Source: JALYZC01 sp963725645
Lineage (GTDB): Bacteria; Actinomycetota; Thermoleophilia; Solirubrobacterales; Solirubrobacteraceae
Assembly: GCA_963725645.1 (NCBI GenBank)
Contig: CAVRZD010000002.1
Span: forward strand, 992,001-1,056,000
DNA: 64,000 bases
Direction of reading: 5' to 3'
The first letter of the stretch is position 1. The number at the start of each line of letters is the position of its first letter. Shown here in pieces: positions 10,799-20,940 of this stretch. The notes below the pieces were generated by a model. The model made no database searches. It had not been told where the DNA came from and saw only the letters and a list, made by a program, of their open reading frames with translations. The position numbers and the translations under genes were made by a program.

Positions 10799-11359
10799 AT
10801 GCGTGACCCCGCGATCGGCGAGATCCTCGTCCAGGCCGACGACCTGCAGCACCGCGTGCGCCAGCTCGGCGCGGAGATCTCGCGGGACTACGAGGGCCGC
10901 AACTTGGTGCTGGTCGGCGTGCTCAAGGGGGCGGTGTTCTTCCTCTCCGACCTCATGCGCCACATCGAAATCCCCTGCGAGGTCGACTTCATGGCGGTCG
11001 CGTCCTACGGCTCGGCCACCGACTCCTCGGGCGTGGTGCGGATCCTGAAGGACCTCGACGCCGCGATCGAGGGCCGCGACGTACTGATCGTCGAGGACAT
11101 CGTGGACTCAGGCCTCACGCTCCAGTACCTGCTGCGCAGCCTCGGCGCACGCAACCCGGCCACGCTGGAGGTGTGCGCCCTGCTGACCAAGCCGGAGCGG
11201 CGCAAGGTCGAGCTGCCCACCCGCTACGTGGGCTTCGAGATTCCCGACCGGTTCGCGATCGGCTACGGGCTCGACCACGGCGAGCGCTATCGCAACCTGC
11301 CGTACGTGGCCGCTCTGGCGGCGACTTCAAGCCCATCCGATCCCGCGCCGAGAACGTAG
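10799..11359 (+). CDS. hpt: hypoxanthine phosphoribosyltransferase
   Basis: Purine salvage: transfers phosphoribose from PRPP to hypoxanthine (and usually guanine). The PRPP signature VLIVEDIVDSGLTL is complete, and the flexible-loop Ser-Tyr pair is seen in VASYGSATDSSG. VLKGAVFFLSDLMRHI and the C-terminal FAIGYGLDHGERYRNLPYVA are also typical. 186 residues, usual size. Lies between tilS and ftsH as in many Gram-positive bacteria. Confidence 0.95.
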   Translation: MRDPAIGEILVQADDLQHRVRQLGAEISRDYEGRNLVLVGVLKGAVFFLSDLMRHIEIPCEVDFMAVASYGSATDSSGVVRILKDLDAAIEGRDVLIVEDIVDSGLTLQYLLRSLGARNPATLEVCALLTKPERRKVELPTRYVGFEIPDRFAIGYGLDHGERYRNLPYVAALAATSSPSDPAPRT

Positions 11360-11446
11360 TGGAGGGTGTGGAGACTTTGCGTAGAACCCGTGTGCGACAG
11401 CCGACAATGGGGCTGCGGGCCTGCCGGGCGGGTGAATTGCCCATGG

Positions 11447-11452
11447 TAGGCT
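11447..11452 (+). promoter_or_regulatory. possible -10 element of ftsH
   Basis: TAGGCT in the 148-bp gap between hpt and ftsH. It would give a leader of about 50 nt before the ATG at 11508. No convincing -35 at 17 nt. No other structure was recognised in the gap. Confidence 0.35.
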
Positions 11453-11507
11453 TGACTGCCCTGCGCGCCGCTCCCCACACCGGCGCAGGCCGCGTCCGGG
11501 ATTCGTC

Positions 11508-13478
<1,971 letters not shown>

Positions 13479-13612
13479 CGGCCTCCGGACGCCGCTGACG
13501 GCGTCCTCGCCTGCTCGCGTGCGGAGCACGCCACGCACGGCTGCGTCCTTGTCAGCGACGCCCGGAGCCGCGTCAGCCAAGTTCCGGTGGCCTTGTGGCA
13601 TCTCGCTGCTAA

Positions 13613-13630
13613 CCTTACGTTGACGTAAGG
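13613..13630 (+). promoter_or_regulatory. perfect inverted repeat, likely MerR operator
   Basis: CCTTACGT-TG-ACGTAAGG: two 8-bp arms around a 2-bp centre, 6 bp before the TTG start of the MFS gene. The operon encodes its own MerR-family regulator, and MerR proteins bind such dyads inside promoters, so this is the most likely operator. The 158-bp gap after ftsH contains nothing else I recognise. Confidence 0.6.
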
Positions 13631-13636
13631 ATCAGT

Positions 13637-15136
13637 TTGAGCGCCGTCGCGACATCCCGCCGCTGGCGCCTTGGCGTCGAGGCCGGCCACGAGCACTACA
13701 AGTGGTGGGCGCTCTCGTGCACGAGCCTGGGGATGCTGCTCGCGACGATCAACTCGGGCACGCTGATCATCGCCCTGCCCGACCTCGAGCGCGAGCTCCA
13801 CACCAGCCTGCTCACGCTCGTGTGGGTGATCCTCGCCTACATGATCGCCTCGACCGTGCTGGTGCTCAGCGCGGGCCGGCTGTCGGACCTGTTCGGCCGC
13901 AAGCGCGCCTACGTGGCCGGATTCGTCGTGTTCGCCGCGGCGTCGCTCGGCGCCGGCTTCTCGGCCGACGGCACGCAGCTGATCCTGTGGCGGATCGTGC
14001 AGGGCGTCGGCGCGGCCTTCCTGTTCGCGAACGCGGCCGCGCTCGTGACCGACGCGTTCCCGCGCGAGCAGCTCGGCCTCGCGATGGGCACCAACACGAT
14101 GGTCGCCGCGGTCGGGCTCGTGCTCGGTCCGGTGCTCGGCGGCGCGCTGGTGGAGGTCGGCTGGCAGTGGGTGTTCTGGTTCAACGTGCCGCTCGCGCTC
14201 GCCGGCAGCCTGTGGGGCGCGCTGGTGCTCAGCGAGCTCGCCAAGCGCGACGACGTTCGCGGGCTCGATCCGCTCGGCACGCTGACGTTCGTCGTCGGCC
14301 TCACCGGGCTCGTCCTCGGGGTCTCCCGCGGCGGCCTCTCGGGCTGGGACGACGCGGTGGTGATCGCGAGCCTGATCGCCGCCGCCGTGCTGCTGCCGCT
14401 GTTCGTCGTGATCGAGGGCAGGGTGGCGGCACCGATGCTCGACCTCTCGATCTTCCGCAACCGCATGTTCGCCGCCGCCACCGCCGCGGCCTTCATCAAC
14501 GGGCTGTCGCGCTTCGCGCTGCTGTTCGTGTTCGTCTTCTACTTCCAGGGCGCGCAGGGCGACGACCCGCTCACCGCCGGCATCAAGCTCGCGCCGATGG
14601 CGATCGGGATGCTGATCGCCTCGCCGCTGGCGGGCGTGTGGGCCGACCGCCACGGGTCGCGCATGCTGGCCGCGCTCGGCATGGTCGTCTCCGCGCTCGC
14701 CCTGGCCGGCATGACCACGCTCGAGCCCGGCTCGCCCTACTGGCAGAGCGCGGTCTGGCTGTTCGTCGTGGGCGTCGGCTCGGGCATGTTCAACTCGCCC
14801 AACACCGCCGCGATGATGGGCACCGTGCCCGCGCATCGGCGGGGGATCGCCGCCGGTGCGCGCATGATGCTGCAGAACACCGGGGCCGTGATCTCGATCG
14901 CCTTCGTGATCGCGATCATCACGGCCGCGATCCCGAAGTCGACGCTGTTCAAGATCTTCTCCGGCCTCACCCAGGGCCTCTCCGAGGCCAAGCTGTCGCC
15001 CTTCATCCACAACATGCACACCGCGCTGTGGGTGCTGGCCGCCACCTCACTGCTCGGCGCGGTCGTGTCGCTGATGCGACCACGTCACCAGGAGGCGCCG
15101 GCACCCGGCGCGCTCGCCGCGGAGGTCGCGCGATGA
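13637..15136 (+). CDS. MFS multidrug efflux transporter, DHA2-like (14 TM)
   Basis: 499-residue major facilitator protein with about 14 hydrophobic helices, the pattern of the DHA2 drug:H+ antiporter family. Signatures seen are the family motif near SAGRLSDLFGRKRAYVAG (loop 2-3), WRIVQGVGAAFL in helix 4 and LGPVLGGALVEVGWQWVFWFNVPL, which matches antiporter motif C and the following loop. TTG start lies directly after the inverted repeat. Its stop overlaps the ATG of the MerR gene, so pump and regulator are one operon and probably respond to the exported compound. Confidence 0.9.
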   Translation: MSAVATSRRWRLGVEAGHEHYKWWALSCTSLGMLLATINSGTLIIALPDLERELHTSLLTLVWVILAYMIASTVLVLSAGRLSDLFGRKRAYVAGFVVFAAASLGAGFSADGTQLILWRIVQGVGAAFLFANAAALVTDAFPREQLGLAMGTNTMVAAVGLVLGPVLGGALVEVGWQWVFWFNVPLALAGSLWGALVLSELAKRDDVRGLDPLGTLTFVVGLTGLVLGVSRGGLSGWDDAVVIASLIAAAVLLPLFVVIEGRVAAPMLDLSIFRNRMFAAATAAAFINGLSRFALLFVFVFYFQGAQGDDPLTAGIKLAPMAIGMLIASPLAGVWADRHGSRMLAALGMVVSALALAGMTTLEPGSPYWQSAVWLFVVGVGSGMFNSPNTAAMMGTVPAHRRGIAAGARMMLQNTGAVISIAFVIAIITAAIPKSTLFKIFSGLTQGLSEAKLSPFIHNMHTALWVLAATSLLGAVVSLMRPRHQEAPAPGALAAEVAR

Positions 15137-15585
15137 GCCCGGCCACCGTCGCGACCGAGACCGCGCCGCTGCGCATCGGCGACGTGGCCAAGCTGACCGG
15201 GACCACCGCGCGCACCCTGCGCTACTACGAGGAGATCGGGCTGTTGCCGGGAGCCGAGGACCGGGAGGCCGGCCGGCACCGGTCCTATACGCAGGCCGAC
15301 GTCGACCGCGTGCGGGAGGTGCTGCGCCTGCGCGACCTGCTCGGGGTCTCGCTCGAGGAGCTGCGTGAGCTGCTCGCCGCCGAGGAGGCTCGCGCGGAGC
15401 TGCGCGAGGAGTTCCACCGAACCGAGCGGCCGGCGGCGCGCCGGCGGATCCTCAACCAGGCGCTCGGCCACCTCGACCGCCAGCTCGAGCTGGTCCAGCG
15501 CCGCCGCGAGGAGCTCGACCGGCTCGAGCGCGAGCTGACCGCCACGCGCCGGCGCGCCGAGCGCCGGCTGGAGGAGCTGGGATGA
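15133..15585 (+). CDS. MerR-family transcriptional regulator
   Basis: 150 residues. The N-terminal winged helix (LRIGDVAKLTGTTARTLRYYEEIGLLP, then HRSYTQADVDRVREVLRLRDLLGVSLEELRELL) is a textbook MerR DNA-binding domain. The rest is a long dimerisation coiled coil rich in Arg/Glu/Leu with no cysteines, so an organic ligand rather than a metal is likely. Coupled by ATGA overlap to both the MFS gene before it and the Usp gene after it. Confidence 0.9.
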   Translation: MSPATVATETAPLRIGDVAKLTGTTARTLRYYEEIGLLPGAEDREAGRHRSYTQADVDRVREVLRLRDLLGVSLEELRELLAAEEARAELREEFHRTERPAARRRILNQALGHLDRQLELVQRRREELDRLERELTATRRRAERRLEELG

Positions 15586-16082
15586 ACTTCCGCAGCATCC
15601 TCGTCGCGGTCGACGGCTCGCGCCACAGCGACGCCGCGCTCGCGCATGCGATCGAGCTCGCGCGCGACGGCAAGGCCCGGTTGACGATCCTCACCGCCAC
15701 GCCGTCACCGCCGGGGGTGGCGCTCACCGGCCCCGGCGCCGCCGCGGTCGCGGCGACGGCGGCCGACATCGAGCACGACTTCGACAAGCTCCTGCGCGCC
15801 GCCGTCGACCGCGTGCCGGACGAGCTGCCGGTCACGACAGTTCACGCCAGCGGCCCTCCCGCCCAGGCGATCCTGAGCGAGGTCGAGCGCGGCGATCACG
15901 ACCTGATCGTGATGGGCTCGCGGGGCCTCGGCCTCGCCCGCGCGCTGATGGGCAGCGTCTCGCACCGCGTCCTGCGGCACGCCCCGGGCGCGGTCCTCAT
16001 CGTGCACGCCGAAGACGAGCCGGACGTGACGGCGCGCGAGACGCCGGGTCAGGCCGGCCGGGGCGCCAGCGTGTCGAGGTAG
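15582..16082 (+). CDS. universal stress protein, UspA family
   Basis: 166 residues, one Usp domain. The start FRSILVAVDGSRHSDAALAHAIELA and the nucleotide-loop GSRGLGLARALMGSVSHRVLRHAPGAVLIV (G-2x-G-9x-G-S type) indicate an ATP-binding Usp. Third gene of the MFS-MerR operon. Its last 34 bp overlap the 3' end of the TetR gene on the other strand. Confidence 0.9.
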   Translation: MNFRSILVAVDGSRHSDAALAHAIELARDGKARLTILTATPSPPGVALTGPGAAAVAATAADIEHDFDKLLRAAVDRVPDELPVTTVHASGPPAQAILSEVERGDHDLIVMGSRGLGLARALMGSVSHRVLRHAPGAVLIVHAEDEPDVTARETPGQAGRGASVSR

Positions 16083-16675
16083 CGGTCGATCGACGCCGCG
16101 ACCTGCTCGCGCAGCTCCGCGTCGTCCGAGCGCGCCACGAGCATCGCCGCCTCGTCCATCGCGCCGAGCAGGAGGTGGGTCAGCGGCCGCACCGGCTGGG
16201 GCTCGATCACGCCCTGCTCCATGCCCGCCTTCAGCACCTCCTCGATGAGCCCGAAGCCGTACCTGACGCCGATCTCCCTCCACCGCTCCCAGCCCAGGAC
16301 GGACGGCGCGTCGATCAGCGTGATGCGCTGCACCTCGGGGCGCCGGCAGGCCTCGAGGAACATGCCGGCTCCCTTGTGCAGGGCGTCGAGCGGGTCCGCG
16401 GCCACCGTGGCGACCTGGCCGAGCTCGGTGACGAGGTCGGCCTCGACCTGCTCGTACACCGCGGCGAACAGCTCCTCCTTGCCGTCGAAGTGGTGGTAGA
16501 GGGCGCCGCGGGTCACGCCGGCGGCGCGGACGATCTCCTCGGTCGCCACCGCCGTATAGCCGCGCTCCGCAAACAGCTCCCGGCCGGCCGCGACCAGAGC
16601 CGCGCGCGTGGCCTCGGACTGCTCCGCCTTGGTCGTGCGTGTCGGCGTCGCGACACGATCCCTCTTGACATTCAT
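16049..16675 (-). CDS. TetR-family regulator (of the 16.7-19.6 kb operon)
   Basis: 208 residues. The N-terminal HTH reads TRAALVAAGRELFAERGYTAVATEEIVRAAGVTRGALYHHFDGKEELFAAVYE, the standard TetR DNA-binding domain. The helical C-terminal domain (RPEVQRITLIDAPSVLGWERWREI) resembles members that respond to small hydrophobic ligands. It is divergent from the hotdog-thioesterase operon with 31 bp between start codons, and a dyad there overlaps its own ATG, so it likely represses both directions. Confidence 0.9.
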   Translation of the reverse strand: MNVKRDRVATPTRTTKAEQSEATRAALVAAGRELFAERGYTAVATEEIVRAAGVTRGALYHHFDGKEELFAAVYEQVEADLVTELGQVATVAADPLDALHKGAGMFLEACRRPEVQRITLIDAPSVLGWERWREIGVRYGFGLIEEVLKAGMEQGVIEPQPVRPLTHLLLGAMDEAAMLVARSDDAELREQVAASIDRYLDTLAPRPA

Positions 16676-16693
16676 ACTGTCTGTATGTTAGAT
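16665..16693 (+). promoter_or_regulatory. divergent promoter with TetR operator
   Basis: A consensus -35 TTGACA (16665-16670) and a weak -10 TTAGAT (16688-16693) are 17 bp apart. Between them lies CATAC-TGTCT-GTATG (16673-16687), a perfect 5-bp-arm dyad. TCTGTATGT recurs at 16702-16710. The dyad covers the TetR start codon, so repression could be autoregulatory. Confidence 0.55.
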
Positions 16694-16706
16694 ACCAACG
16701 GTCTGT

Positions 16707-17213
16707 ATGTCCACCGAGAAGGTGATCAAGATGGTGCCGGAAGATCTCGCCGTGACCAGGGACATCGAGTACCCGACGGACGTCGTCGGGTCGAGTCTGC
16801 CAGCCGGGGCGGCGCTGATGCGCGAGTTCCTCGCCCATTCGCCGTTCGTCGGCCACCTCGGGATGCGCCTCGAGTCGATCCACCCCGACGCGGTCCGGCT
16901 CTCGATGCCCTACCGCCCGGAGCTCGCCACGGTCGGCGACCTCGTGCACGGTGGCGCGATCACCTCGCTCGTGGACACCTCGGCGATGGCGGCCGCGTGG
17001 TCCGTCGTCGAGGTCGGTCAGGCCCCGCGCGGCACGACGGTCGGGCTCACGGTCGACTTCGTCGCCCCGGCGCGGGGCGCGGAGCTGACCGCTGACGCCA
17101 CCGTGCGCCGGCGCGGCCGGCAGCTCTGCTTCTGCGACGTCGACGTCGCCGACGGCCACGGGCGCCTCGTTGCCCGCGGCCTCGTCACCTACAAGCTGGG
17201 AGGCACCCGATGA
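16707..17213 (+). CDS. PaaI-type hotdog thioesterase
   Basis: 168 residues with a single hotdog fold of the PaaI/YbgC type: VGDLVHGGAITSLVDTSAMAAAWS (hotdog helix with the HGG motif) and GTTVGLTVDFVAPARGAELTADATVRRRGRQLCFCDVDV. Such enzymes hydrolyse acyl-CoA thioesters; substrate unknown. First gene of a tightly packed operon; its TGA overlaps the next ATG. Confidence 0.85.
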   Translation: MSTEKVIKMVPEDLAVTRDIEYPTDVVGSSLPAGAALMREFLAHSPFVGHLGMRLESIHPDAVRLSMPYRPELATVGDLVHGGAITSLVDTSAMAAAWSVVEVGQAPRGTTVGLTVDFVAPARGAELTADATVRRRGRQLCFCDVDVADGHGRLVARGLVTYKLGGTR

Positions 17214-18103
17214 CCCGCACCGATCCCCTCGATCTCGACGCCGCGCTGGGCCCGCAGCAGGAGGTTCGCCTGCCCGGCGGCACCGTTCGCTATCGCGAGC
17301 GCGGCACCGGCCCGACGCTCCTGTTCGTGCACGGCCTGCTCGTCAACGGCGCGCTGTGGCGCAAGGTCGTGCCGGAGCTCGCGCCCGACTTCCGCTGCAT
17401 CACGCCCGACTGGCCGCTGGGCTCGCACCAGGTCCCGCTCGACGACGGGGCCGACCGGACCGCAGGGGGAATGGCCCGGCTGATCGCCGACTTCATGGCG
17501 GCGCTCGAGCTCAACGACGTGACGCTCGTGGGCAACGACAGCGGCGGGGCGCTGTGCCAGCTCGTGGTCACGCGCCACCCCGAGCGCGTGGGGCGGCTCG
17601 TGCTCACCCCGTGCGACGCCTTCGACAACTTCCCGCCGCGGATGTTCCGCTACCTCGGTTGGGCGGCGAAGGTCCCGGGCGGGATGGCGCCGATCGTCCA
17701 GTCGATGCGCCTCCGTGCCAACCGGCGCTCGCCGATCGCCTTCGGCTGGCTGACCAAGCGGCGGCTCCCGAACGCCGTGTCGGACCACTACGTCGATCCG
17801 GTCATCCGCGACCGCCGGATTCGCGAGGACGCGCGGGCCTTCATCCTCGGCGTCGACAGCGCGGACACCCTGGCGGCGGCCGAGAAGCTGCCCGGGTTCG
17901 ATCGCCCCGTGCTGCTCGCCTGGGCGCCCGAGGACCGCTTCTTCCCGATCGCGCACGCGGAGCGGCTCGCCGAGCTGTTCCCCGACGCCCGGCTGGAGCG
18001 GATCGAGGACTCGCGCACGTTCGTGTCCGAGGACCAGCCGCAGCGCCTGGCGGAGCTGATCGCCGGGTTGGTGCGCGAGCCGGCGAAGGCCGCGGCCTCC
18101 TAG
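17210..18103 (+). CDS. alpha/beta hydrolase, haloalkane dehalogenase/epoxide hydrolase-like
   Basis: 297 residues. The oxyanion strand LLFVHGLLVNGALWRKVVPEL and the nucleophile elbow GNDSGGAL place it near the Asp-nucleophile branch (compare GxDWGG). A likely catalytic acid lies in LAWAPEDRFFP. The position where the catalytic His is normally found reads EDSRTFVSEDQP, with no His, so activity or the identity of the base is uncertain. Second gene of the TetR-controlled operon. Confidence 0.8.
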   Translation: MTRTDPLDLDAALGPQQEVRLPGGTVRYRERGTGPTLLFVHGLLVNGALWRKVVPELAPDFRCITPDWPLGSHQVPLDDGADRTAGGMARLIADFMAALELNDVTLVGNDSGGALCQLVVTRHPERVGRLVLTPCDAFDNFPPRMFRYLGWAAKVPGGMAPIVQSMRLRANRRSPIAFGWLTKRRLPNAVSDHYVDPVIRDRRIREDARAFILGVDSADTLAAAEKLPGFDRPVLLAWAPEDRFFPIAHAERLAELFPDARLERIEDSRTFVSEDQPQRLAELIAGLVREPAKAAAS

Positions 18104-18105
18104 CC

Positions 18106-18297
18106 GTGGCGGCGCCCCGGACCGGCCTGCGCGGCGCGCTGAGCCGCACCGCGCGGCCGCTGCCCGACGACGATCCGCGCGCCCGGCTGCGGCGCATGCG
18201 CCGGCCCCTGCTGGGTCGCGTCGTGCGCTGGTTCGGCGACGACCTGCTGACCGTCCGCATCGACCTGAAACCACCGAACAAGGAGGCACTCCCATGA
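18106..18297 (+). CDS. small basic protein, 63 aa
   Basis: GTG start 2 bp after the hydrolase stop, ending with an ATGA overlap with the next gene, so its place in the operon is tight. Arg-rich N-terminal half (RARLRRMRRPLLGRVVRWFG), then DDLLTVRIDLKPPNKEALP. No known family. The AAGGAGG serving the next gene lies within its 3' end. The reading is supported by position more than by content. Confidence 0.45.
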   Translation: MAAPRTGLRGALSRTARPLPDDDPRARLRRMRRPLLGRVVRWFGDDLLTVRIDLKPPNKEALP

Positions 18298-18737
18298 CCA
18301 CCGCCACCGCCGACACCGCCGCCATCGAGGCGCTGGCCGAGCGCTACGGCGAGGCCTGGAACGCCCAGGACCTCGACGGCATCCTCGCTCTGCACGCCGA
18401 GGACGGGAGCTTCCAGCTCCACATCCCGGGCGGCGAGCCGGTCGAGGGCCGCGCCGCGATCCGCGAGGCGTTCGCCGGCTTCCTCACGCAGCTGCCCGAC
18501 ATCCGCTTCGAGCCCCGCCGGCTGCTCGCCGGTCCCGGCTTCTGGGTGCTCGAGTCGAACATGATCGGGACGGCGGCCGCGCCGTTCGACGTCGATGGCG
18601 AGCAGGTCGACGCGCCCGGCGCCCGGATCGAGGTCGACGCCGTCGACGTGATCACGGTCCGGGAGGGGCTCGTCCAGACGAAGGACACCTACGTGGACGC
18701 GCTCGCGTTCCAGAGCCAGCTCGAGGCGGCGTCATGA
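18294..18737 (+). CDS. SnoaL-like / NTF2-fold protein
   Basis: 147 residues. ALAERYGEAWNAQDLDGILALHAEDGSFQLHIPGGEPVEGRAAIREAFAGFL is the conserved start of SnoaL-like NTF2-fold proteins, which act as cyclases, isomerases or ligand carriers. A strong AAGGAGG precedes the ATG. The reaction is not deducible. Overlaps the next gene by 4 bp. Confidence 0.8.
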   Translation: MTTATADTAAIEALAERYGEAWNAQDLDGILALHAEDGSFQLHIPGGEPVEGRAAIREAFAGFLTQLPDIRFEPRRLLAGPGFWVLESNMIGTAAAPFDVDGEQVDAPGARIEVDAVDVITVREGLVQTKDTYVDALAFQSQLEAAS

Positions 18738-19222
18738 GCGTGGCCGCCGGCCCAACCGGCACCACGAGCGCCGCCGAGGCGTGGGTCGCCGCTTTCGCCG
18801 AGGGCTGGCGCGCGCCGGCCGGCGCCGAGGGACTCGTCGCGAACTTCAAGCCGATCCTCGCGCCGGACATCCGCCTGATGCAACCTCAGCTCCCGACGCT
18901 CGTCGGGTACGAGGACTTCCTCCGCGGGTTTGCCGCACCGCTGTACGGCCTGATTCCCGATCTGCACGGGCGCGTGGTCCGCTGGGCGGCCCGGGGCGAT
19001 GACGTCTTCATCGAGATCGAGCTCCGGGGCACGCTCGGCGACCGGCCGATCCGCTTCGCGGCGGTCGACCGGGTCACGCTCCGCGACGGCGTCGCGGTCG
19101 AGAGAGAAAGCCACTTGGATCCGACACCGCTGCTGCTCGCCGTGGCTCGTGCCCCGAAGGCGTGGCCGGCCTTCGCGCGAATGCAGCTCGCCGGGCTCCG
19201 CCTGCGGATGTCCCGGAGGTAG
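18734..19222 (+). CDS. NTF2-fold (SnoaL-like) protein
   Basis: 162 residues, a second, divergent NTF2-like fold in the same operon (AAEAWVAAFAEGWRAPAGAEGLVANFKPILAPDIRLMQPQLP; later VDRVTLRDGVAVERESHLDPTPLL). Two different NTF2 proteins side by side with a hydrolase and a thioesterase suggest catabolism or modification of a lipid- or polyketide-like compound; this is inference. Confidence 0.7.
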   Translation: MSVAAGPTGTTSAAEAWVAAFAEGWRAPAGAEGLVANFKPILAPDIRLMQPQLPTLVGYEDFLRGFAAPLYGLIPDLHGRVVRWAARGDDVFIEIELRGTLGDRPIRFAAVDRVTLRDGVAVERESHLDPTPLLLAVARAPKAWPAFARMQLAGLRLRMSRR

Positions 19223-19224
19223 CC

Positions 19225-19596
19225 ATGCGCGATCTCGCGGTCTACGCCGTGGCCGCGGTCTTCCTGGGCATCGGCGCCTACGCGCTCGCAACCCCCGCGG
19301 CGGTGCTGGCGATGTTCGGGGTCGAGGTCCGGTCCGCCGACGGCCGCGCCGAGGTCCGCGCCGTCTACGGGGGCTTCGGGTTGGCCGTGGCGACGCTGCT
19401 CATCGTCGCCGCGGCGGGCGCGGGCACGGCCCGCGAGGGCATCCTCGTCGCGGTCGGCTTCGCCGTGGCCGGCATGGCCGCGGGCCGGGTCGTCGCGTGC
19501 GCCGTCGAGTCCCCGTCCGGCTTCTACCCGGTGGGGTTCTGGTTCCCCGCGGAGGTGGTGATGGCGGCCCTGCTCCTGGCCGCGGCCTGGGCGTGA
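19225..19596 (+). CDS. DUF4345-like membrane protein
   Basis: 123 residues with four hydrophobic helices. The N-terminal AVYAVAAVFLGIGAYALATPAAVLAMFG followed by AEVRAVYGGFGLAVATLLI is the pattern of DUF4345 proteins. Function unknown. GGAGG 9 nt before the ATG. Last gene of the TetR-linked operon; the gap to folP is 24 bp. Confidence 0.75.
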   Translation: MRDLAVYAVAAVFLGIGAYALATPAAVLAMFGVEVRSADGRAEVRAVYGGFGLAVATLLIVAAAGAGTAREGILVAVGFAVAGMAAGRVVACAVESPSGFYPVGFWFPAEVVMAALLLAAAWA

Positions 19597-19620
19597 CCTG
19601 CGGCCTGCCAAGATCACCCC

Positions 19621-20466
19621 ATGGCGGGCGATTTTCAGGTCATGGGCGTGGTCAACGTCACGCCGGACTCGTTCTCTGACGGCGGGCGCTTCCTCGATCC
19701 CGCCGTGGCGGTGGCTCACGGCGTCGGCCTGGCGCGGGAGGGCGCGGCGATCCTCGACGTCGGCGGCGAATCGACGCGGCCCGGCGCCGCCCCGGTCGCG
19801 GCCGACGAGGAGCTGCGGCGCGTGGTCCCGGTGATCGAGGGCCTGGCCGCGGAGCTGGCGCCCACGGGCCCGCTGCTGTCGATCGACACGTCGAAGGCCG
19901 GCGTCGCAAGGGCCGCGCTCGACGCCGGCGCCGGCTACGTCAACGACGTGACGGCGTTCCGCGCCGATCCGGCGAGCGCCGGGCTGGTGGCGGAGCGCGG
20001 CGCCGAGTGCTGCCTCATGCACATGCTCGGCGAGCCGCGCACGATGCAGGAGGACCCGCGCTACGACGACGTCGTGGCCGACGTCAAGGCGTTCCTCGAG
20101 CAGCGGCTGGCGTTCGCGGTCGGCGAGGGCGTTGCCGAGGAGCGCGTGACGCTCGACCCCGGCATCGGCTTCGGCAAGACCCTCGAGCAGAACCTGGAGC
20201 TGCTGCGCCGCCTCGACGAGATCGTGGCGATCGGGCGGCCCGTGATGGTCGGGACCTCCCGCAAGTCCTTCCTCGGCAGGCTCACCGGGCGCGAGGTCGA
20301 CGACCGCCTGGCGGGGACGATCGCGACGAACGTGCTGGCGTACGCCCGCGGCGCATCCGTGTTCCGCGTCCACGACGTGGCGCCGGTGCGCGATGCCCTC
20401 ACCGTGGCGGCTGCTACCGTCGCGGCGCCATGGACGACGAGCACGACCGCGACGACGAGGAGCTAG
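19621..20466 (+). CDS. folP: dihydropteroate synthase
   Basis: Joins p-aminobenzoate to hydroxymethyl-dihydropterin diphosphate in folate synthesis. Both family signatures are clear: VMGVVNVTPDSFSDGGRF at the N-terminus and ILDVGGESTRPGA. SIDTSKAGVARAALDAGAGYVNDVTAF, DPGIGFGKTLEQNLELLRRL and the pABA/sulfonamide-site GTSRKSFLG also match. 281 residues. Its 3' end overlaps the start of folB by 37 bp, longer than usual for this genome. Confidence 0.96.
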   Translation: MAGDFQVMGVVNVTPDSFSDGGRFLDPAVAVAHGVGLAREGAAILDVGGESTRPGAAPVAADEELRRVVPVIEGLAAELAPTGPLLSIDTSKAGVARAALDAGAGYVNDVTAFRADPASAGLVAERGAECCLMHMLGEPRTMQEDPRYDDVVADVKAFLEQRLAFAVGEGVAEERVTLDPGIGFGKTLEQNLELLRRLDEIVAIGRPVMVGTSRKSFLGRLTGREVDDRLAGTIATNVLAYARGASVFRVHDVAPVRDALTVAAATVAAPWTTSTTATTRS

Positions 20467-20864
20467 GCGCCGACGAGTTCGACGCCGGGGGCGGCGCCGA
20501 CACCGACGTCACCGTCGAGGTCGCCGGCCTGTCGCTGTACACGCATCTCGGCGTCACCGAGGCCGAGCGCGAGACCGGCCAGCGACTCGTGATCGACCTC
20601 CGGCTCGAGGTGGGGGACTGCGACGCGATCGTGACCGACCGCGTCGAGGACACGATCGACTACGCGCAGGTCTGCGAGGCCGTGGCGCTCGCCTCGCAGC
20701 AGCGCTCGTACCGAACGCTCGAGCGCCTGTGCGCGGCGGTCGCCGACCGGCTGATCGAGCAGTTCGGGGCGGAGAGCGTGTGGATCAAGATCGCGAAGCC
20801 GGAGCCGCCGATCCCGCTGCCGGTCGAGGAGGTCGCCGTCGAGCTCTGGCGCGAGCGGGAGTAG
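20430..20864 (+). CDS. folB: dihydroneopterin aldolase
   Basis: 144 residues. After an acidic low-complexity N-terminal extension (about 30 residues rich in Asp/Glu/Gly), the aldolase domain reads VEVAGLSLYTHLGVTEAERETGQRLVIDLRLEV. The catalytic-region VEDTIDYAQVCEAV and YRTLERLCAAVADRLIEQF, WIKIAKPEPPIP follow. Converts 7,8-dihydroneopterin to hydroxymethyl-dihydropterin. TACCGT 9 nt before the ATG is a possible internal -10 inside folP. Confidence 0.93.
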   Translation: MDDEHDRDDEELGADEFDAGGGADTDVTVEVAGLSLYTHLGVTEAERETGQRLVIDLRLEVGDCDAIVTDRVEDTIDYAQVCEAVALASQQRSYRTLERLCAAVADRLIEQFGAESVWIKIAKPEPPIPLPVEEVAVELWRERE

Positions 20865-20902
20865 TCGGCCGGGGAGCCTATCCGCGCACGGACCGGTCCG
20901 TC

Positions 20903-20931
20903 TTGACAGAGTAGTGAGTAATCACTAACTT
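20903..20931 (+). promoter_or_regulatory. promoter with TetR operator
   Basis: Consensus -35 TTGACA (20903-20908), 17-bp spacer, -10 TAACTT (20926-20931). The spacer contains a perfect dyad TAGTGA-GTAA-TCACTA (20912-20927), a standard position for a TetR operator. The start ATG at 20941 lies 9 bp after the -10, so the transcript is nearly leaderless. Confidence 0.65.
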
Positions 20932-20940
20932 ACTGGCACG

